Shown piece after piece: positions 9,015-18,377 of a stretch of 64,000 nucleotides of DNA. Each line of letters starts with the position of its first letter. The stretch's first letter is position 1. Origin of the DNA: Flavobacterium sp. SH_e (GTDB lineage Bacteria > Bacteroidota > Bacteroidia > Flavobacteriales > Flavobacteriaceae). The position numbers were made by a program, and so were the translations under genes. The notes beneath the pieces are model-generated. The model ran no database searches, was not told the origin of the DNA, and worked only from the letters and a program-made list of their open reading frames with translations. The DNA lies in NCBI RefSeq assembly GCF_025717045.1, contig NZ_JAOVZN010000002.1:304030-368029 (forward strand), given 5' to 3'.

Positions 9015-10181
9015 ATGAAAAAAAGTCTTATTGCACTCTCTTTAGGAGGGTTAACTATCGGAATTACAGAGTTTGTAATGATGGGATTACTCCCAGATAT
9101 TGCTTCAGATATGAAAGTTTCGATTCCTGTTGCGGGATATTTAATTTCATCTTATGCTTTAGGAGTTGTTATTGGAGCACCTTTATTGGTAATTGCAGGA
9201 AGAAATTATGCGCCTAAAAAAATGCTTTTAATTTTAGCTTTAATGCTGGCAGTTTTTAACGCACTTTCTATTATTGCTCCAGATTATAATGTTTTATTTG
9301 CTTCTCGATTTCTTTCAGGTTTGCCACACGGCGCATTCTTTGGTGTAGGAGCGGTAGTTGCAAGCCGTTTGGCAGACAAAGGAAAAGAAGCGCAAGCTAT
9401 TTCGACCATGTTTGCCGGATTAACAATTGCAAATTTAATTGGCGTGCCGATTGGTACTTATATAGGTCATCATTTTATTTGGCGCTATACTTTTGTATTG
9501 ATTGCTATTGTTGGCTTACTAACATTTTTAGCTATTTATTTATGGATGCCGAATCTTGAAAAAGGGGAAAGTGTCAATATGAAGACCCAGCTTCAGTTTT
9601 TTAGACGTACAGAAGCATGGTTAATTATCGGAATTACGGCAATTGGTTTCGGAGGTTTATTTGCTTGGATCAGTTATATTGCTCCTTTATTAATTAATGT
9701 ATCTAAATTTTCTCCAGAAGATGTTTCTTCAATCTTGATTTTGGCAGGATTAGGAATGGTTGTTGGTAATTTTGTTGGAGGAAAATTGGCAGACAGATTT
9801 TCGCCAGCACCAACTACATTAGCCTTATTGATGGTAATGTCGTTAGATTTGGTTTTAGTTTACTTTTTCTCATTCAATCAATATGTATCTTTATTTTTGA
9901 CATTTCTAACTGGAGCTATTTCATTCTCGGTAATTGCACCAATTCAGATGTTAATGATTCGTACAGCAAAAGGAGCGGAGATGATTGCTTCTGCATCTCT
10001 TCAAGGAAGTTTTAATATTGGTAATGCTTTAGGAGCTTTTCTAGGCGGATTACCTTTGGCTGCAGGACTTAGCTATTCTTCTCCAAACCTTATTGGAGTT
10101 ATGATGTCGGTTATAGGAATGATTATTACATTCATACTGATGAGGTTACATCAAAAACAAGTGCAGTTGCAGCACATTTAA
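9015..10181 (+). CDS. MFS transporter, AraJ/YdhP-like (DHA1) exporter
   Basis: A 388-residue polytopic inner-membrane protein with about 12 hydrophobic segments. The opening GLTIGITEFVMMGLLPDIA is typical of the AraJ/PbuE/YdhP group of DHA1 drug or metabolite:proton antiporters. A loop between helices 2 and 3 (AGRNYAPKKM) stands where the MFS motif A lies. FVGGKLADRFSPAP is the repeat of that motif in the second half. It is divergent from an AraC regulator, which probably controls it. The substrate (sugar, purine, drug) cannot be told from sequence alone. A hairpin terminator follows at 10204. Confidence 0.9.
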   Translation: MKKSLIALSLGGLTIGITEFVMMGLLPDIASDMKVSIPVAGYLISSYALGVVIGAPLLVIAGRNYAPKKMLLILALMLAVFNALSIIAPDYNVLFASRFLSGLPHGAFFGVGAVVASRLADKGKEAQAISTMFAGLTIANLIGVPIGTYIGHHFIWRYTFVLIAIVGLLTFLAIYLWMPNLEKGESVNMKTQLQFFRRTEAWLIIGITAIGFGGLFAWISYIAPLLINVSKFSPEDVSSILILAGLGMVVGNFVGGKLADRFSPAPTTLALLMVMSLDLVLVYFFSFNQYVSLFLTFLTGAISFSVIAPIQMLMIRTAKGAEMIASASLQGSFNIGNALGAFLGGLPLAAGLSYSSPNLIGVMMSVIGMIITFILMRLHQKQVQLQHI

Positions 10182-10203
10182 ATACAATTTACTTACCTTT
10201 TTT

Positions 10204-10234
10204 AGCCCTTAACGTTTGTTTAAGGGCTTTTTTT
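10204..10234 (+). terminator. Rho-independent terminator after MFS gene
   Basis: The arms AGCCCTTAA (10204-10212) and TTAAGGGCT (10220-10228) form a perfect stem followed by a T-run, 23 bp after the MFS stop codon. Confidence 0.9.
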
Positions 10235-10581
10235 ATGTCTTATAATTAAAATTTTATAGAACATATTTCTTCAATCGGCTGTTTTTATCAGAAAATACGC
10301 TTTAAAAGAACGCTCTTTTTTGTATTTCATTTAGTTTTTTTTAAAATTTCTTTAATTTTTTAAGTGTAAAATCCACACCTAATAATTTCGTAATTAATAT
10401 TCCTGTAATCGATTGTTTTTTTTGCAAAAATCAAATCAAATGAACGATTAATAATAATATATTTAATATTTTATGTCGATATAAATTATATATCTAATAT
10501 AAAAAAGCGCTAAAATTTCTGATTTGTAATTTTTTTTATGAAATTTTTGGCAAAAATTATTTTTCGTTTAAAAAAAATATC
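10235..10581. other. Very AT-rich gene-free stretch upstream of susC
   Basis: No credible gene is seen here. The stretch is extremely AT-rich and contains one partial copy of the ATCGAT operator word (10404-10416, TGTAATCGATTGT). It is probably the upstream control region of the SusC operon. Confidence 0.6.
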
Positions 10582-10603
10582 TATGTTTGTGTAATCGATT
10601 ACA
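10582..10603 (+). promoter_or_regulatory. SusC-operon promoter with LacI-type operator
   Basis: TATGTTTG at 10582-10589 matches the Bacteroidota -7 consensus TAnnTTTG. It is followed directly by TGTAATCGATTACA at 10590-10603, a perfect 14-bp palindrome. That sequence fits the general LacI-family operator pattern TGnAAnCGnTTnCA at every fixed position. Transcription would start about 7 bp after the -7 element, inside the palindrome, so a bound repressor would block initiation. A further ATCGAT site is centred 31 bp downstream (10624-10632) and another 186 bp upstream. The leader to the SusC ATG would be about 200 nt. No LacI gene is in the window. Confidence 0.6.
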
Positions 10604-10798
10604 ACTTTTTCTTCGATGTTCGAAATCGATTAAGTATTTGGATTGGAAAAGGAATATAAATGAAGTAGAAATAAGACGTCGAAAAATTATAGTGCTAAAG
10701 CAAAACCACAAGTAATAATTATAAGAATGAATTGAACAGTAACCACAAAAAACCACTTAAACCACACGAAAAACATTAATTAACTTAAACAATCAACC

Positions 10799-13700
10799 AT
10801 GAACTTTAAAGAACTATTAAACAAAGGAGCAGATTTTTGCTCTAAACTTGTTTTCTTACTGTGCTTATTGATCGGTAGTCAAATACACGCGCAGGGCACA
10901 ACGATAGAGGGAACCGTGAAAGATGCCGCGGGACTTTCTCTTCCTGGGGTAAACGTTTTAGAAAAAGGAACTAAGAACGGAACTTCTACCGATTTTGACG
11001 GGCATTATAAATTGAAATTGACCAATTCAAAAGCCGTATTGAGTTTTTCTTTTATAGGATTTAAAACGATTGATATCTCTGCTGACGGTAAAACGAAAGT
11101 AAATGCAACTTTATCTGAAGATTCTAATAATTTAAATGAAGTTGTTGTAATTGGATATGGAACTTCTAAAAAATCTGATTTAACAGGAGCAGTTGCAACG
11201 TTCTCTGGAAGTGAAGTACGTAAGATTCCGGTTCCTAACGTTGCTGAAGCTTTAACAGGACGTATTGCCGGTGTATCAGTATCTTCTTCAGAAGGTTCGC
11301 CAGATTCAAATGTTCAAGTGAGAATTCGTGGAAACGGATCTTTAAGCCAAGATGCTTCTCCTTTGTATATCGTAGATGGTTTTCCAGTAAACAATATTAA
11401 CGATATTTCTTCTTCAGATATTGAAACAATGACCGTATTAAAAGATGCATCATCTACTGCAATTTATGGTTCTAGAGGAGCTTATGGAGTTATTATTGTG
11501 ACAACTAAAAAAGGTAAAGATGGTAAAATAGCAGTGAACTACAATATGTTCTACGGAATGAAAAAACTGGCTAATACTATTGACGTAACTTCTCCAGAGG
11601 ACTATGTAAAATGGCAATATGAATATGCTTTGCTTGATCAGAATGATAAAACTATTTTGAGCAACCCAAGTTCTTACACTAAATATTTTGGTAACTGGCA
11701 GGATTATGATATGTATAAAGGTATGAAAGGAAATAACTGGCAGAAGCAAGTTTTTGGACGTACAGGAGAAGTGCAAAGCCGTGACTTATCTATTCGTGGT
11801 GGAAGTGATAAAATGAATTATAACTTCAACTATGCACATTATGATGAAAAAGCAATTATGCTTGGATCAGATTTTAAGAGAAATAACTTATCTCTTGCTT
11901 TAAATAGTAAAGCTTCAGATAAAATTGATTTAAGTTTTACAGTTCGTTATTCTGATACTGAAATTAATGGTGCCGGAATGAACGAACAAAATGAAGTTTC
12001 ATCTGCAGATTCTCGTTTGAAAAATGTTGTTGGATATGCGCCAATTCCAATTCCTGGATTAACAACTGATGATACAGATGAAGCTGTAGCTAACAATTTA
12101 GTGCATCCTTTTGTTTCTATTGTAGATAACAACCGTGAGCAGTTGAGAAAAAACTTTAACACATTAGGAAGTTTTTCTTGGAAACTTACTTCAGATTTGA
12201 TTTTTAAAACAGAATTAGGTTTAGATAATTACAACTTTCAAGATTACCGTTTTTACGGACGTACAACTTATTACGTAAAAAATAACCCTGCGGCAGAAAG
12301 ACAAGGTATGCCTGCAATGATAATGTCAGATAGAAAAGATACTCGTTTTAGAAATGCAAATACGCTTAACTACGATTTGAAAAAAATAACTGGCGAGAAT
12401 CATAGTTTGAAAATACTTTTGGGAGAAGAATCTATCGATTATAAAAGAAATGATTTAACAAATACAATTCAAGGATATCCGTTGTCTTTCGAGTTAGATG
12501 AGGCAAAGAAATTAACTACACAAGGAACTCCGGTATCGGTTGATAATTTCTATTATCCAGATGATAAATTACTTTCTTTCTTTGGACGTGCAAATTATGA
12601 TTACAAAGATCGTTACCTTCTGACAGCTACTTATCGTGCAGATGGTTCAAGTAAATTTTTAGGAGATAATAAATGGGGCTTTTTCCCTGCGGCTGCGGCT
12701 GCTTGGAAAATATCTGGAGAGGAATTTATGAAAAATGCTTCATGGGTTAATTTACTTAAATTAAGAGTAAGTTATGGTGAAGCAGGTAATAACAATATTC
12801 CAACTGGACAAATGGTTCAAAGTTTCATCTCTTCTACATCAACATGGATAAATGGTGTTGATAACTATTGGGCAGCCTCTAAAACAATGGCTAATCCAGA
12901 TTTAAAATGGGAAACTACAATTACACAAAACATCGGTTTAGATTTTGACTTATTCAAAAATAAAGTAACTGGATCTGTCGAAATGTATAAAAATAAGACG
13001 AAAGATCTTTTAATGCTTTTCCCAATTTCTGGAGGTTATGATAATCAATATAGAAACATGGGTGAAATTCAAAACGGTGGTGTTGAAGCGACTTTGAACT
13101 TGAATCTTATTGAAAGACCTAAATACGGAGTAAGTTTATCTTTCAATGCTGCATTTAATACCAATAAAATCAACTCACTTGGAGTAATGGAAAATTTTAC
13201 TGCGTCTTCTGGATGGGCATCTTCTTCAATTACTGGAGATTATTTAGTAAACGTAGGGCAGCCATTAGGTATCATGTATGGTTATAAGAGCGATGGACGT
13301 TATGAAGTCTCAGACTTTGATTACAGTTCAGGGGCTTATACTTTAAAAAATGGAGTGCCAGATGCTACTACAATAGTAGGAAAGATGCAACCAGGGGCTA
13401 TGAAATTAAAAGATATCGATGGCGATGGCAAGGTAGATGCTAATGATCTTACGGTTATTGGAAACGCTAATCCAAAAAGTACTGGAGGTATGGTTTTAAA
13501 TGCTAATGCTTATGGATTTGATCTTTCTGCTGCTTTTAACTGGAGTATTGGAAATGATGTTTACAATGCAAATAAAGTGGAGTTTTCGACATCAATTCCA
13601 AATGGGCAATATAGAAATTTAAATTCTGAAATGGCTGATGGAACAAGATGGACAAACTTGAATACGACTACAGGACAGTTAGTTACAGATCCAACTGAAT

Positions 13701-14026
13701 TAGCAGCTTTAAATGCAAATACCACAATGTGGTCTCCTTATATGCCTCGTTATGTTTTTAGCGACTGGGCTGTTGAAGATGGTTCTTTCTTGAGACTTAA
13801 TAATTTAAGTTTGGGTTATACTACACCAGGCGATTTAACTTCTGCTTTAGGAGTTTCTAAGCTAAGATTTTATTTTACAGCTAGTAATGTTTTTGTTTGG
13901 ACAAAATATTCAGGTCCAGATCCAGAAGCTTCAACTAGAAGAAACACGCCTTACACACCGGGTGTTGATTATTCAGCATATCCGCGAAGCAGACAGTTTA
14001 TTTTTGGTTTAAACCTTAATTTTTAA
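10799..14026 (+). CDS. SusC-family TonB-linked outer membrane transporter
   Basis: A 1075-residue outer-membrane importer that works with the SusD-like lipoprotein encoded next to it. A signal peptide ends near residue 31. A carboxypeptidase-like regulatory domain covers about 35-110. The SusC signature NEVVVIGYGT (113-122) precedes the plug domain, which contains RIRGNGSLSQDASPLYIVDG. The remainder is a 22-strand barrel ending in an aromatic residue (FGLNLNF). A DGDGKVDANDLTVIGN segment near 875 is the usual Ca-type loop of the family. It starts a three-gene operon (21 bp to susD). The glycan is not certain. The third gene and the LacI-type operator suggest plant cell-wall or uronic-acid material. 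Confidence 0.95.
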   Translation: MNFKELLNKGADFCSKLVFLLCLLIGSQIHAQGTTIEGTVKDAAGLSLPGVNVLEKGTKNGTSTDFDGHYKLKLTNSKAVLSFSFIGFKTIDISADGKTKVNATLSEDSNNLNEVVVIGYGTSKKSDLTGAVATFSGSEVRKIPVPNVAEALTGRIAGVSVSSSEGSPDSNVQVRIRGNGSLSQDASPLYIVDGFPVNNINDISSSDIETMTVLKDASSTAIYGSRGAYGVIIVTTKKGKDGKIAVNYNMFYGMKKLANTIDVTSPEDYVKWQYEYALLDQNDKTILSNPSSYTKYFGNWQDYDMYKGMKGNNWQKQVFGRTGEVQSRDLSIRGGSDKMNYNFNYAHYDEKAIMLGSDFKRNNLSLALNSKASDKIDLSFTVRYSDTEINGAGMNEQNEVSSADSRLKNVVGYAPIPIPGLTTDDTDEAVANNLVHPFVSIVDNNREQLRKNFNTLGSFSWKLTSDLIFKTELGLDNYNFQDYRFYGRTTYYVKNNPAAERQGMPAMIMSDRKDTRFRNANTLNYDLKKITGENHSLKILLGEESIDYKRNDLTNTIQGYPLSFELDEAKKLTTQGTPVSVDNFYYPDDKLLSFFGRANYDYKDRYLLTATYRADGSSKFLGDNKWGFFPAAAAAWKISGEEFMKNASWVNLLKLRVSYGEAGNNNIPTGQMVQSFISSTSTWINGVDNYWAASKTMANPDLKWETTITQNIGLDFDLFKNKVTGSVEMYKNKTKDLLMLFPISGGYDNQYRNMGEIQNGGVEATLNLNLIERPKYGVSLSFNAAFNTNKINSLGVMENFTASSGWASSSITGDYLVNVGQPLGIMYGYKSDGRYEVSDFDYSSGAYTLKNGVPDATTIVGKMQPGAMKLKDIDGDGKVDANDLTVIGNANPKSTGGMVLNANAYGFDLSAAFNWSIGNDVYNANKVEFSTSIPNGQYRNLNSEMADGTRWTNLNTTTGQLVTDPTELAALNANTTMWSPYMPRYVFSDWAVEDGSFLRLNNLSLGYTTPGDLTSALGVSKLRFYFTASNVFVWTKYSGPDPEASTRRNTPYTPGVDYSAYPRSRQFIFGLNLNF

Positions 14027-14046
14027 TTTAGTAAAACTTTCACAAG

Positions 14047-15837
14047 ATGAAACATAAAATATTAATCGCAGGAATATTTGTAGCAAGCTTTTTTACTTCT
14101 TGCTCAGATGATTACTTAGATGCTCCAGCAAAATCGACACTAGACGAATCGGTTATTTTTTCTAGCCCAGGATTAGCTGAATCAGCAATTGACGGGATTA
14201 AAATTCCATTTGCTGAGACCAACTCATATAGAGGACGTTTTCTTCCTTTTTATGGATTAAATACAGATACAGAATGGTACAATTCTTCTCAGACGGTTAG
14301 TGATGCTTCTGATTTATGTACTTATGATGCAAAGCCAAATAACTCTCAGATGAATACAACTAACAATGCTTGGGCAATGATGTATTCAGGTATTGAGCGT
14401 GCTAATATCTGTATTCGTGGTTTACGTACTTATGGTAATCCAACACCAGGATCAGAATTAGGATATCTACTAGGTGAAGCTTTGACATTAAGAGCAATTT
14501 ATTATGCCGATTTGGTAAAAGCTTGGGGAGATGTGCCTGCAAGATTTGAACCTTTAAACAATGCTACTATTTATGTTGAAAAATCAAGTCGAGATGTAAT
14601 TTACAAACAACTTCTAGCTGATTTAGCTGAAGCTGCAACATTGGTTCCTTGGCCAGGTGAGTCTACTGCGACAAGTACAGTCGAAAGAATTAATAAAGCT
14701 TTTGTGAAGGGATTTCGTGCTCGTTTAGCATTAGCGGCAAGCGGTTATCAGCAATATCCTGACGGAATCAGAAGAAGTACAGATCCAGAATTATCTGTTG
14801 CAAATATGTATGCATTAGCTTTGTCAGAATCTCGCTCTGTTATTGCAAGCGGTTCAGCACATTTGGAGTCTTCATTTGAGACATTTTGGAAAAAATACAA
14901 CCAAGAAAATATTACTGCAGGAGGAGAATCTCTTTGGGAGCTTCCATTCTCAGATGGTAGAGGTCGTATGTTATTTACTTTTGCAGTTCGTCATACTACA
15001 AATGATCAGTTTCATGCTAACGGTGCAAATCGTGGAGGTGTAGCAGGTCCGCTTCCAACGGTATTCTATGATTATGATCAAGCAGATACAAGAAGAGATG
15101 TAACTTGTGTTCCTTATAAATATGGTACAGCAGTAAACAATATTGCTAAACAAGAATTGGGAGCTTTAAATACTTGGTATTTTGGAAAATACCGTTACGA
15201 ATGGATGACTCGTTTTGTTACTTCAACAAATGACGATGGGGTAAACAAAATTTACATGAGATATGCAGAAGTTCTTTTAATTGCGGCTGAAGCAGCTAAC
15301 GAATTAGAAGGCCCATCAGCAGCAGCTCCATATTTAAAAGAAATTAGAAGAAGAGCATTCCCAACAGCAGTTCAAACAGAAAAAGTTGATAATTATGTAA
15401 ATGCGTTGACTAGCAAAACAGCTATGTTTAATGCTCTTGTTGAAGAAAATAAATATGAGTTTACTGGTGAAATGGAGCGTAAACAGGCTCTTATTCGTTG
15501 GAATTTATTAAAAACAAAATTAGATGAAGCTAAAGTAAAAATGAAAAATTTAGCGGATCGTACAGGTGCTTACGCAGATGTTCCAGCGACATTATATTAT
15601 AAGTACCAATCTGATAATGTAAGCTTAGATATTTATGGTCTTAACCGTGGCGAAACTACAAACCCAGGTGCAGATTATACACAATTCGCTTGGACTTGGA
15701 CTGGTGCCGCATCAGAAACTAAGATAAATACTTTGTACAAACCAGGGGTTAATCCAGATAATAGACAATTCTGGCCAATCTGGCAGGTATTCCTTGATGG
15801 AAGCAATGGAAAACTGACTAATGATTATGGATATTAA
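14047..15837 (+). CDS. SusD/RagB-family nutrient-binding lipoprotein
   Basis: A 596-residue surface lipoprotein with a lipobox (FFTSC, Cys19) that forms the lid of the SusC transporter. The helical TPR-like core of RagB/SusD proteins is visible (ALTLRAIYYADLVKAWGDVP near 140-160, and YMRYAEVLLIAAEAANELEG near 405-425). The C-terminal part ends FWPIWQVFLDGSNGKL, close to the common SusD ending (WPIP). It sits 21 bp after the SusC gene and 30 bp before the third gene, so all three share a transcript. It binds the oligosaccharide, whose identity is not evident. Confidence 0.95.
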   Translation: MKHKILIAGIFVASFFTSCSDDYLDAPAKSTLDESVIFSSPGLAESAIDGIKIPFAETNSYRGRFLPFYGLNTDTEWYNSSQTVSDASDLCTYDAKPNNSQMNTTNNAWAMMYSGIERANICIRGLRTYGNPTPGSELGYLLGEALTLRAIYYADLVKAWGDVPARFEPLNNATIYVEKSSRDVIYKQLLADLAEAATLVPWPGESTATSTVERINKAFVKGFRARLALAASGYQQYPDGIRRSTDPELSVANMYALALSESRSVIASGSAHLESSFETFWKKYNQENITAGGESLWELPFSDGRGRMLFTFAVRHTTNDQFHANGANRGGVAGPLPTVFYDYDQADTRRDVTCVPYKYGTAVNNIAKQELGALNTWYFGKYRYEWMTRFVTSTNDDGVNKIYMRYAEVLLIAAEAANELEGPSAAAPYLKEIRRRAFPTAVQTEKVDNYVNALTSKTAMFNALVEENKYEFTGEMERKQALIRWNLLKTKLDEAKVKMKNLADRTGAYADVPATLYYKYQSDNVSLDIYGLNRGETTNPGADYTQFAWTWTGAASETKINTLYKPGVNPDNRQFWPIWQVFLDGSNGKLTNDYGY

Positions 15838-15867
15838 TAACATTCTGATAATTAACAAAGTAGAATT

Positions 15868-17436
15868 ATGAAAACAAAATATATAACTAAAGGAATAATC
15901 GCTGCATTATTAGTTTTGCTGACTTTTTCAAGTTGTGAAACTTTTAATGAGGCCGTTATCGACGATTTAAATGTAACTAGAGCTTTTTCACCAATAGGGC
16001 TTACAGCTACTATTAGAAATCAGACTACTGTTGAATTGAATTGGACAGTAAAAGAAGATGCAGATCATTATGTGGTAGAGTTTAGTGCAGATGATCCAGA
16101 GTTTAAAACCATTTATAAAACCATCAATGTTGCTCCAACAGAACTTCCTGTAAAAGTGGCGCTAGAAGGAGAAACAGTTTATTCTATTAGAGTGAAATCA
16201 GTGAGTGCATCTGGTTTGGATGATTCTAAATGGTCTGTTGTAACTGCTACAACTGCATCTGAGGAACTTTTTCTTCCAATTCAAGATGGTGATGTAGAAG
16301 CAAAACAAGCGACTTTAAGATGGACTCCTAATATTTCTGTTACACAAATTGTTGTAAATCCAGGTGCAATAACACATACGATTACAGCAGCAGAAAAAAC
16401 TGCAGGAGTAGCAGTTGTTACAGGATTAACTGCCGAAACAGCTTATACAGCAGAGTTAATGAATGGTACTAAGAAAAGAGGTACAACAACATTTACAACT
16501 GGAATTGATATTGGAACTGGAATTCTAATTAAACCAGAAGACGATTTGAATGCTAAAATTACTGAAGCAGCTTCAGGATCAGTTCTAGTATTAATGCCTG
16601 GAGATTATACTGTATTTACAGGCGAGATCGCATTGAACAAATCGATAACACTAAGAGGGCTTCGTACTTACGATAAGCCGAAGTTGCATGTGAAATTTAC
16701 CGTTAATGCTGGAACAGCAAATCTGTCGTTGATCGATTTAGATTTGGATGGAACAGGAATGGATAATGCGGCCGTAATTACTATCTCTGGAGCAAACTCA
16801 ACTTACGGTGATTTCTTAATTAGCAGCAGTAAAGTACATGATTATACTCGTGCGTTAATTGCGGCAAACGCAGCTGGTTCTAAATTGTCTTCTTTCACAG
16901 TAGATAATAGCATTGTAAAAAATGTAAACACAAATATAGGTGCAGATTTTATCGATTTTAGAAATACGTATGTTGCAAGTATTGTTCTTAAAAACAGTAC
17001 ATTCGATACTTGTTCGACAGGACGTGACTTTGTAAGAGCAGATGCAGTGGTTTCTCCAAATGGTTTCTCTGGAACTGGATTAACTACAAATGTTTTAATT
17101 GAAAGCTGTACGCTTTATGCTGTTTCAAATACAGTTGCACCAAAGAGAATATTATATGTGCGTTTTGCAAATAATACCTCAACAGTTAAAAATACGTTGA
17201 TTACTTCAACAACTGCAATTTATACCAACCAGCCATTGACAACGCAGCCAACATTTAGTAAAAACTATTATAATGATGCTCCAAGTTTTATAGATGGAAC
17301 AATTACAAACAATAAAATTGATGCATCGGCAACTACTGCAAATCCGCAGTTTGTTGATCCAGCAAATGGAGATTTCACAGTTAAAAATCAAACGTTGATT
17401 GATAACAATATTGGAGATCCAAGATGGTTAAAATAA
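15868..17436 (+). CDS. Surface lipoprotein with FN3 and beta-helix-like domains (DUF4957/DUF5123 type)
   Basis: A 522-residue protein with a lipobox (LLTFSSC, Cys23). After it comes a fibronectin type III-like domain (about 40-125) and a second beta-sandwich segment (about 130-215). The C-terminal 300 residues consist of short regular repeats rich in N, T, S and V (for example SLIDLDLDGTGMDNAAVITI) that look like a right-handed parallel beta-helix, as in DUF4957/DUF5123 proteins found in pectin-type loci. I see no pectate-lyase catalytic residues with confidence, so it is best viewed as a glycan-binding surface protein or inactive lyase relative. It is the last gene of the SusC operon, followed by a terminator. 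Confidence 0.82.
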   Translation: MKTKYITKGIIAALLVLLTFSSCETFNEAVIDDLNVTRAFSPIGLTATIRNQTTVELNWTVKEDADHYVVEFSADDPEFKTIYKTINVAPTELPVKVALEGETVYSIRVKSVSASGLDDSKWSVVTATTASEELFLPIQDGDVEAKQATLRWTPNISVTQIVVNPGAITHTITAAEKTAGVAVVTGLTAETAYTAELMNGTKKRGTTTFTTGIDIGTGILIKPEDDLNAKITEAASGSVLVLMPGDYTVFTGEIALNKSITLRGLRTYDKPKLHVKFTVNAGTANLSLIDLDLDGTGMDNAAVITISGANSTYGDFLISSSKVHDYTRALIAANAAGSKLSSFTVDNSIVKNVNTNIGADFIDFRNTYVASIVLKNSTFDTCSTGRDFVRADAVVSPNGFSGTGLTTNVLIESCTLYAVSNTVAPKRILYVRFANNTSTVKNTLITSTTAIYTNQPLTTQPTFSKNYYNDAPSFIDGTITNNKIDASATTANPQFVDPANGDFTVKNQTLIDNNIGDPRWLK

Positions 17437-17457
17437 AATTTCATGGTTAGTTAATAG

Positions 17458-17493
17458 AAAAGCGGAATACATTTTTGTATTCCGCTTTTTTTA
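17458..17493. terminator. Bidirectional terminator between convergent genes
   Basis: The arms AAAAGCGGAATAC and GTATTCCGCTTTT (17458-17470 and 17477-17489) pair perfectly around a 6-nt loop and are flanked by A and T runs. It separates the SusC operon from the minus-strand pentapeptide gene. Confidence 0.9.
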
Positions 17494-17527
17494 TGAATCT
17501 ATAATTTTCGCAAAAATGATATCGAAT

Positions 17528-18100
17528 TTATTCAATTAGTAAATCGAATTTTGCAAGTAATCCTGCGAGGGCTGTATGTGAAACCTTAGTGCCTTTTATT
17601 TTGTTTTCTGACGGATCAAAAGAATAATTTTTAGAAGTTCTAAAATCAGTTTTCTCCAGAATACTTTCCACGAAAGTGGCGCCAGAAAGATCACAATTTT
17701 TAAAAACCGCCAAAGACAAATCACTATTAGATAAATCCGTTTCTTTCAAAGAACAATCGATGAAATTTGTCTTCTTGAGCTTTTTATAAATGAAAGTTGA
17801 ATAGTCTAAAATGCAATCTTCAAAATTCATCGAAAACAAAAAACTATTGCAAGCGCTGAAATCAAGCCCCATCAATTTGCATCCAATAAATTTGATGTTT
17901 TTCAATCCAGTGTTTTTTAAAACTGCCAGCGAAAGATTACAGTTTTTAAAAGTAGAATCTAGAAAATCATTATGACTCAATTCACTTTTAGAAAAGTTAC
18001 AGTTAATGAATTTGCAATTAACAAATTCGGTATTGGCTAAACTTTGATCCGAATAATCGATCGATTCAAAAGTTCGGTTTTGATATAATTTTGATTCCAT
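17528..18100 (-). CDS. Pentapeptide-repeat protein (Qnr/McbG-like fold)
   Basis: 190 residues made almost entirely of A(D/N)LXX-type pentapeptide repeats, such as CKFIN-CNFSK-SELSH, CNLSL, TNFID-CSLKE-TDLSN-SDLSL. These would form a right-handed quadrilateral beta-helix. The length and the short non-repeat tail (SHTALAGLLAKFDLLIE) resemble the single-domain DNA-gyrase-protecting proteins (Qnr, McbG, MfpA), but no feature proves gyrase binding. No signal peptide, so cytoplasmic. It is the last gene of the minus-strand cluster 17528-19881, 27 bp after the 69-aa protein. Confidence 0.9.
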   Translation of the reverse strand: MESKLYQNRTFESIDYSDQSLANTEFVNCKFINCNFSKSELSHNDFLDSTFKNCNLSLAVLKNTGLKNIKFIGCKLMGLDFSACNSFLFSMNFEDCILDYSTFIYKKLKKTNFIDCSLKETDLSNSDLSLAVFKNCDLSGATFVESILEKTDFRTSKNYSFDPSENKIKGTKVSHTALAGLLAKFDLLIE

Positions 18101-18127
18101 AAAAAAATTAAAAAGGCATTTAAAGTT

Positions 18128-18337
18128 CTATTCTAATTCGATACATTCGAAAATAGTATTGTTTTGAAGTATTTCTGCAACATTCAATTCGCTGTCAACT
18201 CTAAGAATATTGTCACAATCTTCAAGATCAAAATTCCACAGAGAATTAGGCAATAATTCATTTAAAAGTACAGAAGCCGATTCAAATTTGGCTTGGCTAT
18301 CAACGGAAGTTTTAAAAACATAAATCATAATTTGCAT
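18128..18337 (-). CDS. 69-aa protein with HMA/ferredoxin-like fold, no CxxC
   Basis: The predicted pattern is strand (MIYVFKTSV), helix (FESASVLLNELL), strand (LWNFDLED), strand (NILRVDSE), helix (NVAEILQN), strand (FECIELE). This beta-alpha-beta-beta-alpha-beta order is that of heavy-metal-associated domains, but the metal loop Cys are absent (SVDSQAKFES instead). It resembles the 69-aa protein at 28518-28727, sharing KTxV, NFD and NIL(R/K). The ATG at 18337 or the one three codons later could be used. It sits between the AraC and pentapeptide genes. The function is unknown. Confidence 0.75.
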   Translation of the reverse strand: MQIMIYVFKTSVDSQAKFESASVLLNELLPNSLWNFDLEDCDNILRVDSELNVAEILQNNTIFECIELE

Positions 18338-18377
18338 TTTTGAAGGAGCAAATTTCTGAAAAACGTCTACATATTTG

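Noticed and set aside
10568..10756. Possible 62-aa minus-strand gene in the SusC leader
   Set aside because: The product is low-complexity and Phe/Ile/Tyr rich, the region holds the promoter and operator of susC, and no ribosome site or family match is seen.
15868..17436. Pectate lyase
   Set aside because: The beta-helix-like repeats are suggestive, but no catalytic Arg or Ca-binding Asp cluster can be pointed to, so only a DUF4957/DUF5123-type binding protein is called.
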